Origin: Thalassobius sp047123305
GTDB taxonomy: Bacteria; Pseudomonadota; Alphaproteobacteria; Rhodobacterales; Rhodobacteraceae
Assembly (NCBI RefSeq): GCF_047123305.1
Contig: NZ_CP138918.1
Location: 3,782,001 to 3,846,000 of the forward strand
Direction of reading: 5' to 3'
DNA: 64,000 nt
Shown: positions 25,918 through 33,813 of the stretch, in pieces
Position numbering within the stretch: the first letter of the stretch is position 1
Layout: each line of letters begins with the position of its first letter
The notes under the pieces: model-generated
What the model was told of the DNA's origin: nothing
Databases searched by the model: none
What the model saw: the letters and a program-made list of their open reading frames with translations, nothing else
Translations under genes and position numbers: made by a program

Positions 25918-27465
25918 TTAGTGCGATACGGCCACAGCAGTGGCGCTCGGCGCCTCCGCGAGGGCCAGTTGGTAGTTGTTGATAAGCGCCTCAACCGACG
26001 GGCCGATGATATCGGTCACCAGCGGTGGGTAGACACCCAAGAGCAGGGTCATGACCACTAGCGGTGCAAAGATTGCACGCTCGCGGAAAGACATGTCGCT
26101 GATGGTCTTGAGGCTCTCTTTGATCAGGTCGCCCATCACCACGCGGCGGTAGAGCCACAGCGCATAGGCCGCCGACAGGATCACACCCGAGGTTGCGATC
26201 ATCGCCACCCAGGTGTTGACCTGGAAAATCCCCATCAGAACCAGGAATTCCCCGATAAAGCCCGAGGTGCCCGGCAGGCCAACATTGGCCATGGTGAAGA
26301 ACATGAAGATCAGCGCATAGGCCGGCATCCGGTTGACCAGACCGCCATAGGCGTCGATCTCGCGGGTGTGCATCCGGTCGTAGATCACGCCGACACAGAG
26401 GAACAGCGCGCCCGAGATGAAGCCGTGGCTGATCATCTGGAAGATCGCGCCGTCAATGCCCTGCTGGTTGGCTGCAAAGATGCCCATGGTCACGTAGCCC
26501 ATGTGCGCCACCGAGGAATAGGCGATCAGCTTTTTCATGTCTTCCTGCACCAGCGCCACCAGCGAGGTGTAGACAATCGCAATTGCCGACATCCACAGCA
26601 CCAGCGGTGTCATCACATCAGCCCCGATGGGGAACATCGGCAGGCTGAACCGCAGGAAGCCATAGCCCCCCATCTTCAGCAGGATTGCTGCCAGCACCAC
26701 CGAACCGGCGGTCGGCGCCTGAACGTGGGCATCCGGCAACCAGGTGTGGACCGGCCACATCGGCATTTTCACCGCAAAGCTGGCAAAGAAGGCCAGGAAC
26801 AGCAGCGTCTGCATGCCGCCTACGATCTGAATGCCCAGAACGCTGAACTGATCAGAGCCGAAGCTGTGGTTCATCAGGGACGGGATATCGGTGGTGCCTG
26901 CGTCCACAAACATGGCCACCATCGCCACCAGCATCAGCACCGAGCCAAGGAAGGTGTAGAGGAAGAACTTGAACGACGCATAGATGCGGTTGGCCCCGCC
27001 CCAGATGCCAATGATCAGGAACATCGGGATCAAACCGGCTTCAAAGAACAGGTAGAACAGAACCAGGTCCAGCGCCATGAAGACACCCAGCATCAGGGTC
27101 TCCAGCAGCAGGAAGGCAATCATGTATTCCTTGACGCGGCTTTTCACATCCCAGCTGGCCCAGATCACCAGCGGCATCATGAAAGTGGTCAGCATGACAA
27201 ACAGGACCGAGATCCCGTCTACTCCCAGCTTGTATTTCAGTCCCAGCAGCCAGTCCCGCTCTTCCACAAACTGGAAGCCGGTGTTGTTGGGGTCGAATTC
27301 CGCCAGAATGAACAGCGAAATCAGGAAGGTGACCACCGTGGTGATCAGCGCCGCCCATTTGACATTGCGCTGCGTGGCCGCGTCATCCCCGCGCGCGCCA
27401 ACGGCCAGAATGACCGCTGCCAGCGCCGGCAGGAAAGTGACCAGAGAAAGCAGAAGATTGGTCAT
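25918..27465 (-). CDS. nuoM: NADH-quinone oxidoreductase subunit M
   Basis: 515 residues, antiporter-like pumping subunit. KMPMWPVHTWLPDAHVQAPT and LIAYSSVAHMGYVTMG are the diagnostic blocks. The start overlaps the nuoL stop by 1 nt (TAATG), so the two are coupled. Confidence 0.96.
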   Translation of the reverse strand: MTNLLLSLVTFLPALAAVILAVGARGDDAATQRNVKWAALITTVVTFLISLFILAEFDPNNTGFQFVEERDWLLGLKYKLGVDGISVLFVMLTTFMMPLVIWASWDVKSRVKEYMIAFLLLETLMLGVFMALDLVLFYLFFEAGLIPMFLIIGIWGGANRIYASFKFFLYTFLGSVLMLVAMVAMFVDAGTTDIPSLMNHSFGSDQFSVLGIQIVGGMQTLLFLAFFASFAVKMPMWPVHTWLPDAHVQAPTAGSVVLAAILLKMGGYGFLRFSLPMFPIGADVMTPLVLWMSAIAIVYTSLVALVQEDMKKLIAYSSVAHMGYVTMGIFAANQQGIDGAIFQMISHGFISGALFLCVGVIYDRMHTREIDAYGGLVNRMPAYALIFMFFTMANVGLPGTSGFIGEFLVLMGIFQVNTWVAMIATSGVILSAAYALWLYRRVVMGDLIKESLKTISDMSFRERAIFAPLVVMTLLLGVYPPLVTDIIGPSVEALINNYQLALAEAPSATAVAVSH

Positions 27466-29540
27466 TAGTGCGCTCCTCCGCTGAGCGTCATCCAGGTGAT
27501 CAGTGCCACGATGCCAAGCACCATCGCAAAGGCGTAAGTGAAGATGTAGCCGGACTGGGCCTTGCCTGCGAGACGGGTGAAGAAGGGTACGATGCCCATC
27601 GCCACGCCGTTGAGGAAACCGTCAATGACATTGCCGTCACCGCGTTTCCACAGGAAGCGCCCCAGCGCTTGGGCCGGTTTCACAAACAGGAAGTCGTAGA
27701 TTTCGTCGAAGTACCATTTGTTCAGAAGGAACAGATACAGCGGACGGTTCGCCTCTGCCACACGGGCGGGCATCGACGGGTTCCAGATGTAGAACCACAG
27801 CGCCACCAACAGGCCGATCACCATTGCCACAAACGGGCTCAGCTTGACCCAAGTGGGCACATAATGCGCTTCGTGCAGGACGGTGTTTTCCGGTGCCATA
27901 TAGATCGCCGCCTCACCCGGTGCGCCATCCATCACGTATTTCAGCTTTGAGGCTTTGGGGTTGGCTTCTGCCACCTCTTTCACCAGCTCTTCGGCCGGTG
28001 CGGTGTAATGGCCGCCGAAGTATTTCACCACTTCGTTGGTTTTGCCAAAGAACGAGCCATACCAGATCATACCGGCAAACATCGCCCCCAGCGCCAGCAC
28101 ACCCAGCGGGATCAACATCACGGTCGGGCTTTCATGGGCATGGTCGTGGGTCTGTTTGTTGCCACGCTGTTCGCCGAAGAAGGTCAGGAACATCAGGCGC
28201 CAGCTGTAGAACGAGGTGAACAGCGCCGCGATGACCAGCATCCAGAAGGCATAGCCACCCGCCGAGCCGACATAGGCGCTCTCGATCACCGCGTCTTTCG
28301 AGGCAAAGCCGGCAAAGCCAATCCAGCCAGACAGCGGGATGCCAACACCGGTGATCGCCAAGGTGCCGATCATCATCGCCCAATAGGTCACGGGCAGTTT
28401 CTTGCGCAGACCGCCGTAGTTCCGCATGTCCTGCTCGTGGTGCATGCCGTGGATCACGGAACCCGCGCCCAGGAACAGCATCGCCTTAAAGAAGGCGTGG
28501 GTGAACAGGTGGAACATCGCAACCGAATAGACGCCCACACCGGCAGCCACAAACATGTAGCCCAGCTGCGAACAGGTCGAATAGGCAATCACACGTTTGA
28601 TGTCGTTTTGCACCAAACCCACGGTCGCGGCGAAAAACGCTGTGGTCGCGCCAAGGACGGTGATGAAGGCGGTGGCCTCAGGGGCGAACTCCATCAGCGG
28701 CGACATGCGGCAGACTAGGAACACACCGGCGGTTACCATAGTGGCTGCATGGATCAGGGCCGACACCGGGGTCGGGCCTTCCATCGCGTCAGGCAGCCAG
28801 GTGTGCAGGATCAGCTGTGCCGATTTGCCCATCGCGCCGATGAACAGCAGGAAGGCCAGAAGGTTGGCCGCGTTCCACTCGGTCCAGAGGAAGGTGATGG
28901 TGGTCTCTGCCAGCTCAGGTGCAGAGGCAAAGATCACGTCAAACGAAATGCTGTCGGTCAGCAGGAACAGGCCAAAGATCCCCAGCGCAAAGCCGAAGTC
29001 ACCGACACGGTTCACCACGAATGCCTTGATCGCGGCCGCATTGGCCGAAGGTTTCTTGTAGTAAAATCCAATCAGCAGGTAGGAGGCAACGCCCACGCCT
29101 TCCCAGCCAAAGAACATCTGCACCAGGTTGTCCGAAGTGACCAGCATCAGCATGGCGAAGGTAAAGAACGACAGGTAAGCAAAGAAGCGGGCCTTATAGT
29201 GCTCGCCCTCTTTCCAGGCATGGTCATGCGCCATGTAGCCAAAGCTATAAAGGTGCACCAAGGCCGAAACCGAGGTCACAACCACCAGCATAATCGAGGT
29301 CAGCCGGTCCAAACGGATCGACCAGGCGGTGTCCAAAGTGCCGGACTGGATGAAGTCCAGAATGTGGATCTGCTCGATCACCGATGCATCATGGGTCAGG
29401 AACACAATCCAGCTCAGCAGCGCCGCCAGAAACAGCAGCCCAGTGGTGACGAATTGTGCACCCTTCTCGCCAATGATGCGCCAGCCGAAGCCGCCGATCA
29501 ACGCGCCGATCAGCGGCGCAAAGAGGATAATCTTTTCCAT
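27465..29540 (-). CDS. nuoL: NADH-quinone oxidoreductase subunit L
   Basis: 691 residues, the distal antiporter-like pumping subunit with the long lateral helix at the C-terminus. SAQLILHTWLPDAMEGPTP and RVIAYSTCSQLGYMFV are conserved. Length is as in alphaproteobacteria and longer than E. coli (613). Confidence 0.96.
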   Translation of the reverse strand: MEKIILFAPLIGALIGGFGWRIIGEKGAQFVTTGLLFLAALLSWIVFLTHDASVIEQIHILDFIQSGTLDTAWSIRLDRLTSIMLVVVTSVSALVHLYSFGYMAHDHAWKEGEHYKARFFAYLSFFTFAMLMLVTSDNLVQMFFGWEGVGVASYLLIGFYYKKPSANAAAIKAFVVNRVGDFGFALGIFGLFLLTDSISFDVIFASAPELAETTITFLWTEWNAANLLAFLLFIGAMGKSAQLILHTWLPDAMEGPTPVSALIHAATMVTAGVFLVCRMSPLMEFAPEATAFITVLGATTAFFAATVGLVQNDIKRVIAYSTCSQLGYMFVAAGVGVYSVAMFHLFTHAFFKAMLFLGAGSVIHGMHHEQDMRNYGGLRKKLPVTYWAMMIGTLAITGVGIPLSGWIGFAGFASKDAVIESAYVGSAGGYAFWMLVIAALFTSFYSWRLMFLTFFGEQRGNKQTHDHAHESPTVMLIPLGVLALGAMFAGMIWYGSFFGKTNEVVKYFGGHYTAPAEELVKEVAEANPKASKLKYVMDGAPGEAAIYMAPENTVLHEAHYVPTWVKLSPFVAMVIGLLVALWFYIWNPSMPARVAEANRPLYLFLLNKWYFDEIYDFLFVKPAQALGRFLWKRGDGNVIDGFLNGVAMGIVPFFTRLAGKAQSGYIFTYAFAMVLGIVALITWMTLSGGAH

Positions 29541-29545
29541 CAGGC

Positions 29546-29851
29546 TCAGCCTTTCATCACGTTGACGTCTTCAACCGCGATGCTGCCACGGTTGCGGAAG
29601 AAGCAGACCAGGATCGCCAGACCAATCGCCGCCTCAGCCGCCGCCACAGTCAACACAAACAGCGTGAAGACCTGACCCACGAGGTCGCCCAGAAAGCTGG
29701 AGAAAGCCACAAGGTTGATGTTCACCGAAAGCAGCATCAGTTCGATGCTCATCAGCAGGATGATAATGTTTTTCCGGTTCAGAAAGAGACCGAAGATGCC
29801 GATGACGAACAGCGTCGCCGCCACCGTCAGGTAATGTTCAAGTCCAATCAT
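29546..29851 (-). CDS. nuoK: NADH-quinone oxidoreductase subunit K
   Basis: 101 residues, three membrane helices. Conserved Glu residues lie in SIELMLLSVNINLVAFS and AAAEAAIGLAILV. The start ATG overlaps the stop of the 27-codon mini-ORF at 29848-29931 (ATGA). Confidence 0.96.
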   Translation of the reverse strand: MIGLEHYLTVAATLFVIGIFGLFLNRKNIIILLMSIELMLLSVNINLVAFSSFLGDLVGQVFTLFVLTVAAAEAAIGLAILVCFFRNRGSIAVEDVNVMKG

Positions 29852-29931
29852 ATCCGCCCCTCTTTCTTAGCGGTCGTTTTTATCGCGGCGACAAGCGCCA
29901 CCGTTATTGCGAGCCAACCCCACCAGGCCAT
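29848..29931 (-). CDS. 27-residue single-helix mini-protein between nuoJ and nuoK
   Basis: The ATG at 29931 shares its A with the TGA of the gene upstream (TGATG) and its TGA overlaps the nuoK ATG (ATGA). The peptide begins MAWWGWLAITVALVAA, a good single membrane helix, followed by a basic tail (IKTTAKKEGRI). Coupling on both sides and membrane character suggest a real translated gene; it may be a Complex I accessory peptide or only a translational bridge. Because this junction belongs to the duplicated NuoJ tail, it probably followed nuoJ directly before the insertion at 29977-30402. Confidence 0.5.
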   Translation of the reverse strand: MAWWGWLAITVALVAAIKTTAKKEGRI

Positions 29932-30398
29932 CACAGACCCTGCCCCGGCTTGACGTCTTTCAGTTCCATCGCCTCGTCAATTGCTACCTTCGTTCCCAAA
30001 GGCAAATTCGGTGGCCGGAAGGCCGCCGATGATAACGAAGCCCCTGCAATCTGCGGCATTGGATACGTTCGACCCAATATAACAATCGGGCCCTTGTTCA
30101 TGGCCTCGCGTCTAGTAACGACACTGTATTCGCGGAGTGGCACAAAGCAGTTCCCCCGGCAATACTTGTGCGACACGCGATATCGCCTAATCACGCAAGT
30201 CTCGGCATTCAAACAGCTAGCAAACTCAGAAGACAGAAATCCAAACTGGTCCGAATAGTATTTGGACAATTTACTCTCTAGGTATTCAACGCCAGGGATG
30301 TTGCCGAAGGTGATACCGACAGCGAAACCTACGTTCGCTCCTGCCAACAGGGTGCCCGCAGTCAGGATACCAAGTGCAATTGAGTGGCAACGACGCAT
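29931..30398 (-). CDS. AT-rich exported protein ending in a copy of the NuoJ tail
   Basis: 155 residues, no family recognised. The N-terminus (MRRCHSIALGILTAGTLLAG) is a signal peptide or anchor. Four Cys in the mature part (SCLNAETC and KYCRGNC) could form disulfides in the periplasm. The last 12 residues, MELKDVKPGQGL, are identical to the C-terminus of NuoJ, because the gene ends inside a 44-bp duplicate of the nuoJ 3' end. The gene starts 2 nt after the nuoJ stop. A 60-base sample (30181-30240) has 43% G+C against 55-75% in neighbouring genes, so the body is probably acquired. Confidence 0.7.
   Translation of the reverse strand: MRRCHSIALGILTAGTLLAGANVGFAVGITFGNIPGVEYLESKLSKYYSDQFGFLSSEFASCLNAETCVIRRYRVSHKYCRGNCFVPLREYSVVTRREAMNKGPIVILGRTYPMPQIAGASLSSAAFRPPNLPLGTKVAIDEAMELKDVKPGQGL
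29933..29976 (-). repeat. Direct repeat: copy 1 of the nuoJ 3' end
   Basis: 43 of 44 bases are identical to 30403-30446; the only change is the third base of the Gly codon before the last Leu. It encodes MELKDVKPGQGL and ends in TGA rather than TAG. It leads directly into the mini-ORF and nuoK, so it is probably the original nuoJ end. Confidence 0.93.
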
Positions 30399-30402
30399 GA
30401 CT
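29977..30402 (-). other. Candidate single-gene insertion between nuoJ and nuoK
   Basis: 426 bases of AT-richer DNA carry the body of one exported-protein gene, bracketed by 44-bp direct repeats of the nuoJ 3' end. No transposase, no inverted repeats and no integrase are seen. Confidence 0.65.
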
Positions 30403-31009
30403 ACAGTCCCTGCCCCGGCTTGACGTCTTTCAGTTCCATCGCCTCGGCCGGATCACGCCACATCTGCGCCAGCACGTTCTGACGTTTGACGTTGGTGCGG
30501 TGGCGCAGGGTCAGGACGATCGCACCGATCATCGCAACCAGCAGCACCAGACCGGAGAGTTGGAACAGCAGGAAATAACGGTCATAGATCAGAACCCCCA
30601 ATGCGGCGGTGTTCTGCATCTCTTCGGGCGCCACAGCCGCGCGGTTGTCCATCGCGTGTTCGGCAAAGTCCCAGGCGCCATAGGCCAGCGTCATCTGCAT
30701 CAGCAGCACCACACCGATCAACAGCGCCAGCGGCAGGTAGCGCGACATCTCGGCCTTCAGCTCGGCAAAGTCGACGTCCAGCATCATCACCACAAACAGG
30801 AACAGCACCGCCACCGCACCGACGTAGACAATGATCAGCAACATGGCGACAAATTCCGCGCCCAGCAGAACAAACAGCCCCGCCGACGACAGGAAGGCCA
30901 GGATCAGCCAGAGCACCGAATGCACCGGGTTGCGGCTGATCACGGTGAACAGCCCGCCAGTGATGGTGCAGATCGCGAACAGATAGAATGCAAGCGCTGC
31001 AATCGTCAT
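30401..31009 (-). CDS. nuoJ: NADH-quinone oxidoreductase subunit J
   Basis: 202 residues, five membrane helices. VLWLILAFLSSAGLFVLLGAEF includes the pi-bulge helix region and IVYVGAVAVLFLFVVMML is the signature block. The start overlaps the stop of the carboxymuconolactone decarboxylase-like gene (ATGA). The last 12 codons lie in the 44-bp direct repeat. Confidence 0.96.
   Translation of the reverse strand: MTIAALAFYLFAICTITGGLFTVISRNPVHSVLWLILAFLSSAGLFVLLGAEFVAMLLIIVYVGAVAVLFLFVVMMLDVDFAELKAEMSRYLPLALLIGVVLLMQMTLAYGAWDFAEHAMDNRAAVAPEEMQNTAALGVLIYDRYFLLFQLSGLVLLVAMIGAIVLTLRHRTNVKRQNVLAQMWRDPAEAMELKDVKPGQGL
30403..30446 (-). repeat. Direct repeat: copy 2 of the nuoJ 3' end (current nuoJ terminus)
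   Basis: This copy supplies the present last codons and TAG stop of nuoJ; see 29933-29976. Confidence 0.93.
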
Positions 31010-31437
31010 GTCTCTTTGTCCTCTTTGTCAGCCATGACCTCTCGGGCACATTCCATTGCCTTGGTCATGGCGGGTATGCCGGCAAACATCGACATCTGGG
31101 CGATGCTTTCGGCGATTTCGTCTTCCGTGGCGCCGGCTTCCAGTGCGTGGCGCACTGTCATCCGGATGCCTGTTTCATTCTGGGCGCCCTGCATGGTCAG
31201 CCCGGCCAGCGTCAGCAGAAGGCGCGTTTTGGCGTCCAGACCCTGATCGCTGATCCCCTTGCCAAAGGTCATCTCCATGAGCTCCTTGGGCATGGTGGGC
31301 CAGAGTTGTTCAAAACCTTTGAACGCCTCCTGCGGCGAGAAGTTTTCCAGCGCCGGGTTCATCGCCTTGGCCATGGTCTGTGCCTGGGCGGTCATCTGCG
31401 CCAGCATCTGCTCAAAAGGGTTTGTGTGATCGCTCAT
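31006..31437 (-). CDS. Carboxymuconolactone decarboxylase-family protein within nuo
   Basis: 143 residues. The block LLTLAGLTMQGAQNETGIRM, then VRHALEAGATEDEIAESIAQ, is the CMD fold signature. The CxxC of AhpD peroxidases is absent, so it is closer to gamma-CMD-like proteins of unknown substrate. The open frame extends upstream, but MSDHTNPFEQ at 31437 is the sensible start and overlaps the DUF4259 stop (ATGA). Its place between nuoI and nuoJ makes it co-transcribed with Complex I. Confidence 0.82.
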   Translation of the reverse strand: MSDHTNPFEQMLAQMTAQAQTMAKAMNPALENFSPQEAFKGFEQLWPTMPKELMEMTFGKGISDQGLDAKTRLLLTLAGLTMQGAQNETGIRMTVRHALEAGATEDEIAESIAQMSMFAGIPAMTKAMECAREVMADKEDKET

Positions 31438-31850
31438 TTCACCCCTTCCAACCGTGCGGTCAGATCCGCAACCGCATTTTCCCACTCCGCGCTGGCATCG
31501 CTTTCGTCCCAAAGCTCGGCAAGTTCCGAGGCCTCACCGGTGATCCGCGCCAGCGCCACCAGCGCCAAAGCTGGCAGGTCATCATATTCGGCAACCTGTT
31601 CGGCATGTTCCGCAGCTGTCTCAGACACATCCGATCCCAGTTCGCCGCCCGCATCAAAGGCCAGCGCCACAATTTCAGCCGCGGCGCGGGCCGCAGTGGC
31701 GAGGCCATAGTCAATGGCGTCACCAGGTTCCAGATCAATCACATCCTGAAGCGCGCTGCGCACGGCTTCGACGCCCGCAGCAGAATACTCCTCTTCGATC
31801 CAGTCGAGAGCAGTATCGTCTTCAAATGTGCCTACGCCCCATGCGCCCAT
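31434..31850 (-). CDS. DUF4259 family protein within nuo
   Basis: 138 residues, acidic, soluble. The N-terminus MGAWGVGTFEDDTALDWI is typical of DUF4259. The rest is Ala/Glu-rich helix. It is coupled to the downstream CMD gene by a 4-nt overlap. GAGGGG lies upstream of the start. Role unknown. Confidence 0.82.
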   Translation of the reverse strand: MGAWGVGTFEDDTALDWIEEEYSAAGVEAVRSALQDVIDLEPGDAIDYGLATAARAAAEIVALAFDAGGELGSDVSETAAEHAEQVAEYDDLPALALVALARITGEASELAELWDESDASAEWENAVADLTARLEGVK

Positions 31851-31876
31851 GATCTATTCCCCTCACCTATCGCGGA

Positions 31877-32371
31877 TCAGCGATAGGGTGCATCCAGTTC
31901 CATGTTCCGCGCGATTTCCGCTTCCCAACGCTCGCCGTTTTCCAACAGCTTGGCCTTGTCGTAGAACAGCTCTTCGCGGGTTTCGGTTGCGAACTCGAAG
32001 TTCGGCCCCTCGACAATTGCATCTACCGGACAGGCCTCTTGGCAGAACCCACAGTAGATGCATTTGGTCATGTCGATGTCATAACGTGTGGTCCGGCGCG
32101 ATCCGTCATCGCGCGGTTCCGCGTCGATGGTGATCGCCTGCGCCGGGCAGATCGCTTCGCAGAGCTTACAGGCAATGCAGCGTTCTTCGCCGTTCGGATA
32201 GCGGCGCAGCGCGTGTTCGCCGCGGAAACGAGGCGACAGCGGCCCTTTCTCATGCGGGTAGTTCAGGGTGGATTTGGGCGCGAAGAAATACTTCAGCCCC
32301 AGTTTGAACCCTTTGACGAAGTCGCTCAGCAGGAAATAGCCAGCGGCGCGTTTATAGTCGACGTTTGCCAT
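31877..32371 (-). CDS. nuoI: NADH-quinone oxidoreductase subunit I
   Basis: 164 residues. Two ferredoxin motifs, CIACKLCEAICP and CIYCGFCQEACP, bind clusters N6a and N6b. The frame opens further upstream, but MANVDYKRAA at 32371 is the family start, 4 nt after the nuoH stop. Confidence 0.96.
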   Translation of the reverse strand: MANVDYKRAAGYFLLSDFVKGFKLGLKYFFAPKSTLNYPHEKGPLSPRFRGEHALRRYPNGEERCIACKLCEAICPAQAITIDAEPRDDGSRRTTRYDIDMTKCIYCGFCQEACPVDAIVEGPNFEFATETREELFYDKAKLLENGERWEAEIARNMELDAPYR

Positions 32372-32375
32372 GAGC

Positions 32376-33413
32376 TTAGCCCCCAATCGCCCAGCGGGCA
32401 TAGGCGCCGCCGAAGGCTTCGAATTTTGCAAGGAATGCGACGATCACCACCCAGGCCAGTGACAGCGGCAGGAAGACTTTCCAACCGATGCGCATCAGCT
32501 GGTCGTAGCGGTAACGCGGGGTGATCGCCTTCACCATTGCGAAGATGAAGAAGAAGAAAGCCATCTTGGCCACCATCCACAGCACGCCATCCGGCAGGCC
32601 GGGGATCGGCGACAGCCAGCCACCGAAGAATAGCAGCGAGGTCAGCGCACACATCAGGAAGATGGCGATATATTCCCCCGCCATGAACAGCAGGAACGGG
32701 GTGGCCGAGTATTCCACCTGATAGCCCGCCACCAGTTCGGATTCCGCTTCCGGCAGGTCAAACGGCGGGCGGTTGGTTTCCGCCAGACAGCTTATGAAGA
32801 ACAGGAAGACCATCGGGAAATGCGGCAGCCAGTACCAGCTGAAGAAACCGTAATCGCCATCCTGTGCCCGCACGATGTCGCCGAAGTTCATCGAACCGGT
32901 CGAGATGATGATGCCGATGATGATCAGGCCCAGCGACACCTCATAGGAAATCATCTGCGCGGCAGAGCGCAGCGAGCCGAGGAACGGGTATTTCGAGTTC
33001 GACGCCCAGCCGCCCATGATGACGCCGTAGACCTCAAGCGAGGACACAGCGAACACAAAGAGAATGGCCACGTTGATGTCGCTCAACACCCAGCCGTCGT
33101 TGAAAGGGATCACCGCCCAGGCCACCATCGCCAGCACAAAGCTGGTCATCGGTGCCAGAAAGAAAACCGGTTTGTCCGCACCCGCAGGCACTACAACCTC
33201 TTTCACCACATACTTCAGCGCATCCGCCACCGATTGCAGCAGACCAAAGGCCCCCACAACGTTGGGACCGCGCCGCATCTGCACGGCGGCCCAGATTTTC
33301 CGGTCACCATAGACCAGGAACAGCAGTGAGATCATCACAAAGGCAACAACCGCAAGACATTGCGCCACGATGATGACCGCTATTCCCAAGGGGGTGGTAA
33401 AAAACTCTGCCAT
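32376..33413 (-). CDS. nuoH: NADH-quinone oxidoreductase subunit H
   Basis: 345 residues, eight membrane helices, the quinone-channel subunit. RRGPNVVGAFGLLQ and AETNRPPFDLPEAESELVAG are diagnostic. The start MAEFFTTPLG at 33413 follows the lipoprotein gene by 7 nt; an upstream extension of the frame is not credible. Confidence 0.96.
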   Translation of the reverse strand: MAEFFTTPLGIAVIIVAQCLAVVAFVMISLLFLVYGDRKIWAAVQMRRGPNVVGAFGLLQSVADALKYVVKEVVVPAGADKPVFFLAPMTSFVLAMVAWAVIPFNDGWVLSDINVAILFVFAVSSLEVYGVIMGGWASNSKYPFLGSLRSAAQMISYEVSLGLIIIGIIISTGSMNFGDIVRAQDGDYGFFSWYWLPHFPMVFLFFISCLAETNRPPFDLPEAESELVAGYQVEYSATPFLLFMAGEYIAIFLMCALTSLLFFGGWLSPIPGLPDGVLWMVAKMAFFFFIFAMVKAITPRYRYDQLMRIGWKVFLPLSLAWVVIVAFLAKFEAFGGAYARWAIGG

Positions 33414-33420
33414 TAGGTCC

Positions 33421-33813
33421 TCACACCGTCGGTATTCCGTTTTCGACGCAATGATCGACCACCACTTCGGCATCGATCGTTTTTGCGCCTCGCGGCAATG
33501 CGGGTGAGATGGTGTAAACCGCATCTGCACGCCACAGGCCGCTTGATTGTTCCACATTCGTCCGCACATGCCGTGCGAACCCGTATCCGCGGATCAGCGT
33601 GTATTGTGCCGCAGCACATTCCGCATAATCCTCAACATCGCCTGCGCCCCGTGCGCCGCTCATCGCGACCACAAAGCTGACCAGATCACCGTCCAAAAGC
33701 CGCGTGTCGACACCCTGATAGTCTGGCACAAACGCCAGCGCATCGGGCTGCGAGGCTTCGCAACCCGCAAGCAGCATGGCCGCCGTCAGGGATATGAGAC
33801 CCGCGCGGATCAT
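33421..33813 (-). CDS. Small lipoprotein between nuoG and nuoH
   Basis: 130 residues. Lipobox MLLAGC at about residues 13-18. The mature part has Cys in YAECAAAQYTLIRGYGF and in VVVDHCVENG, and a predicted alpha/beta fold. No family recognised beyond relatives in Rhodobacteraceae nuo loci. The start shares its A with the nuoG stop (TGATG), so it is coupled. It would be in the periplasm, on the opposite face of the membrane from the peripheral arm. Confidence 0.8.
   Translation of the reverse strand: MIRAGLISLTAAMLLAGCEASQPDALAFVPDYQGVDTRLLDGDLVSFVVAMSGARGAGDVEDYAECAAAQYTLIRGYGFARHVRTNVEQSSGLWRADAVYTISPALPRGAKTIDAEVVVDHCVENGIPTV

Noticed and set aside
24406..26061. 551-codon frame antisense to nuoN/nuoM
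   Set aside because: Rich in Arg, Gln and His as expected of reverse-strand shadows; nuoN and nuoM are complete.
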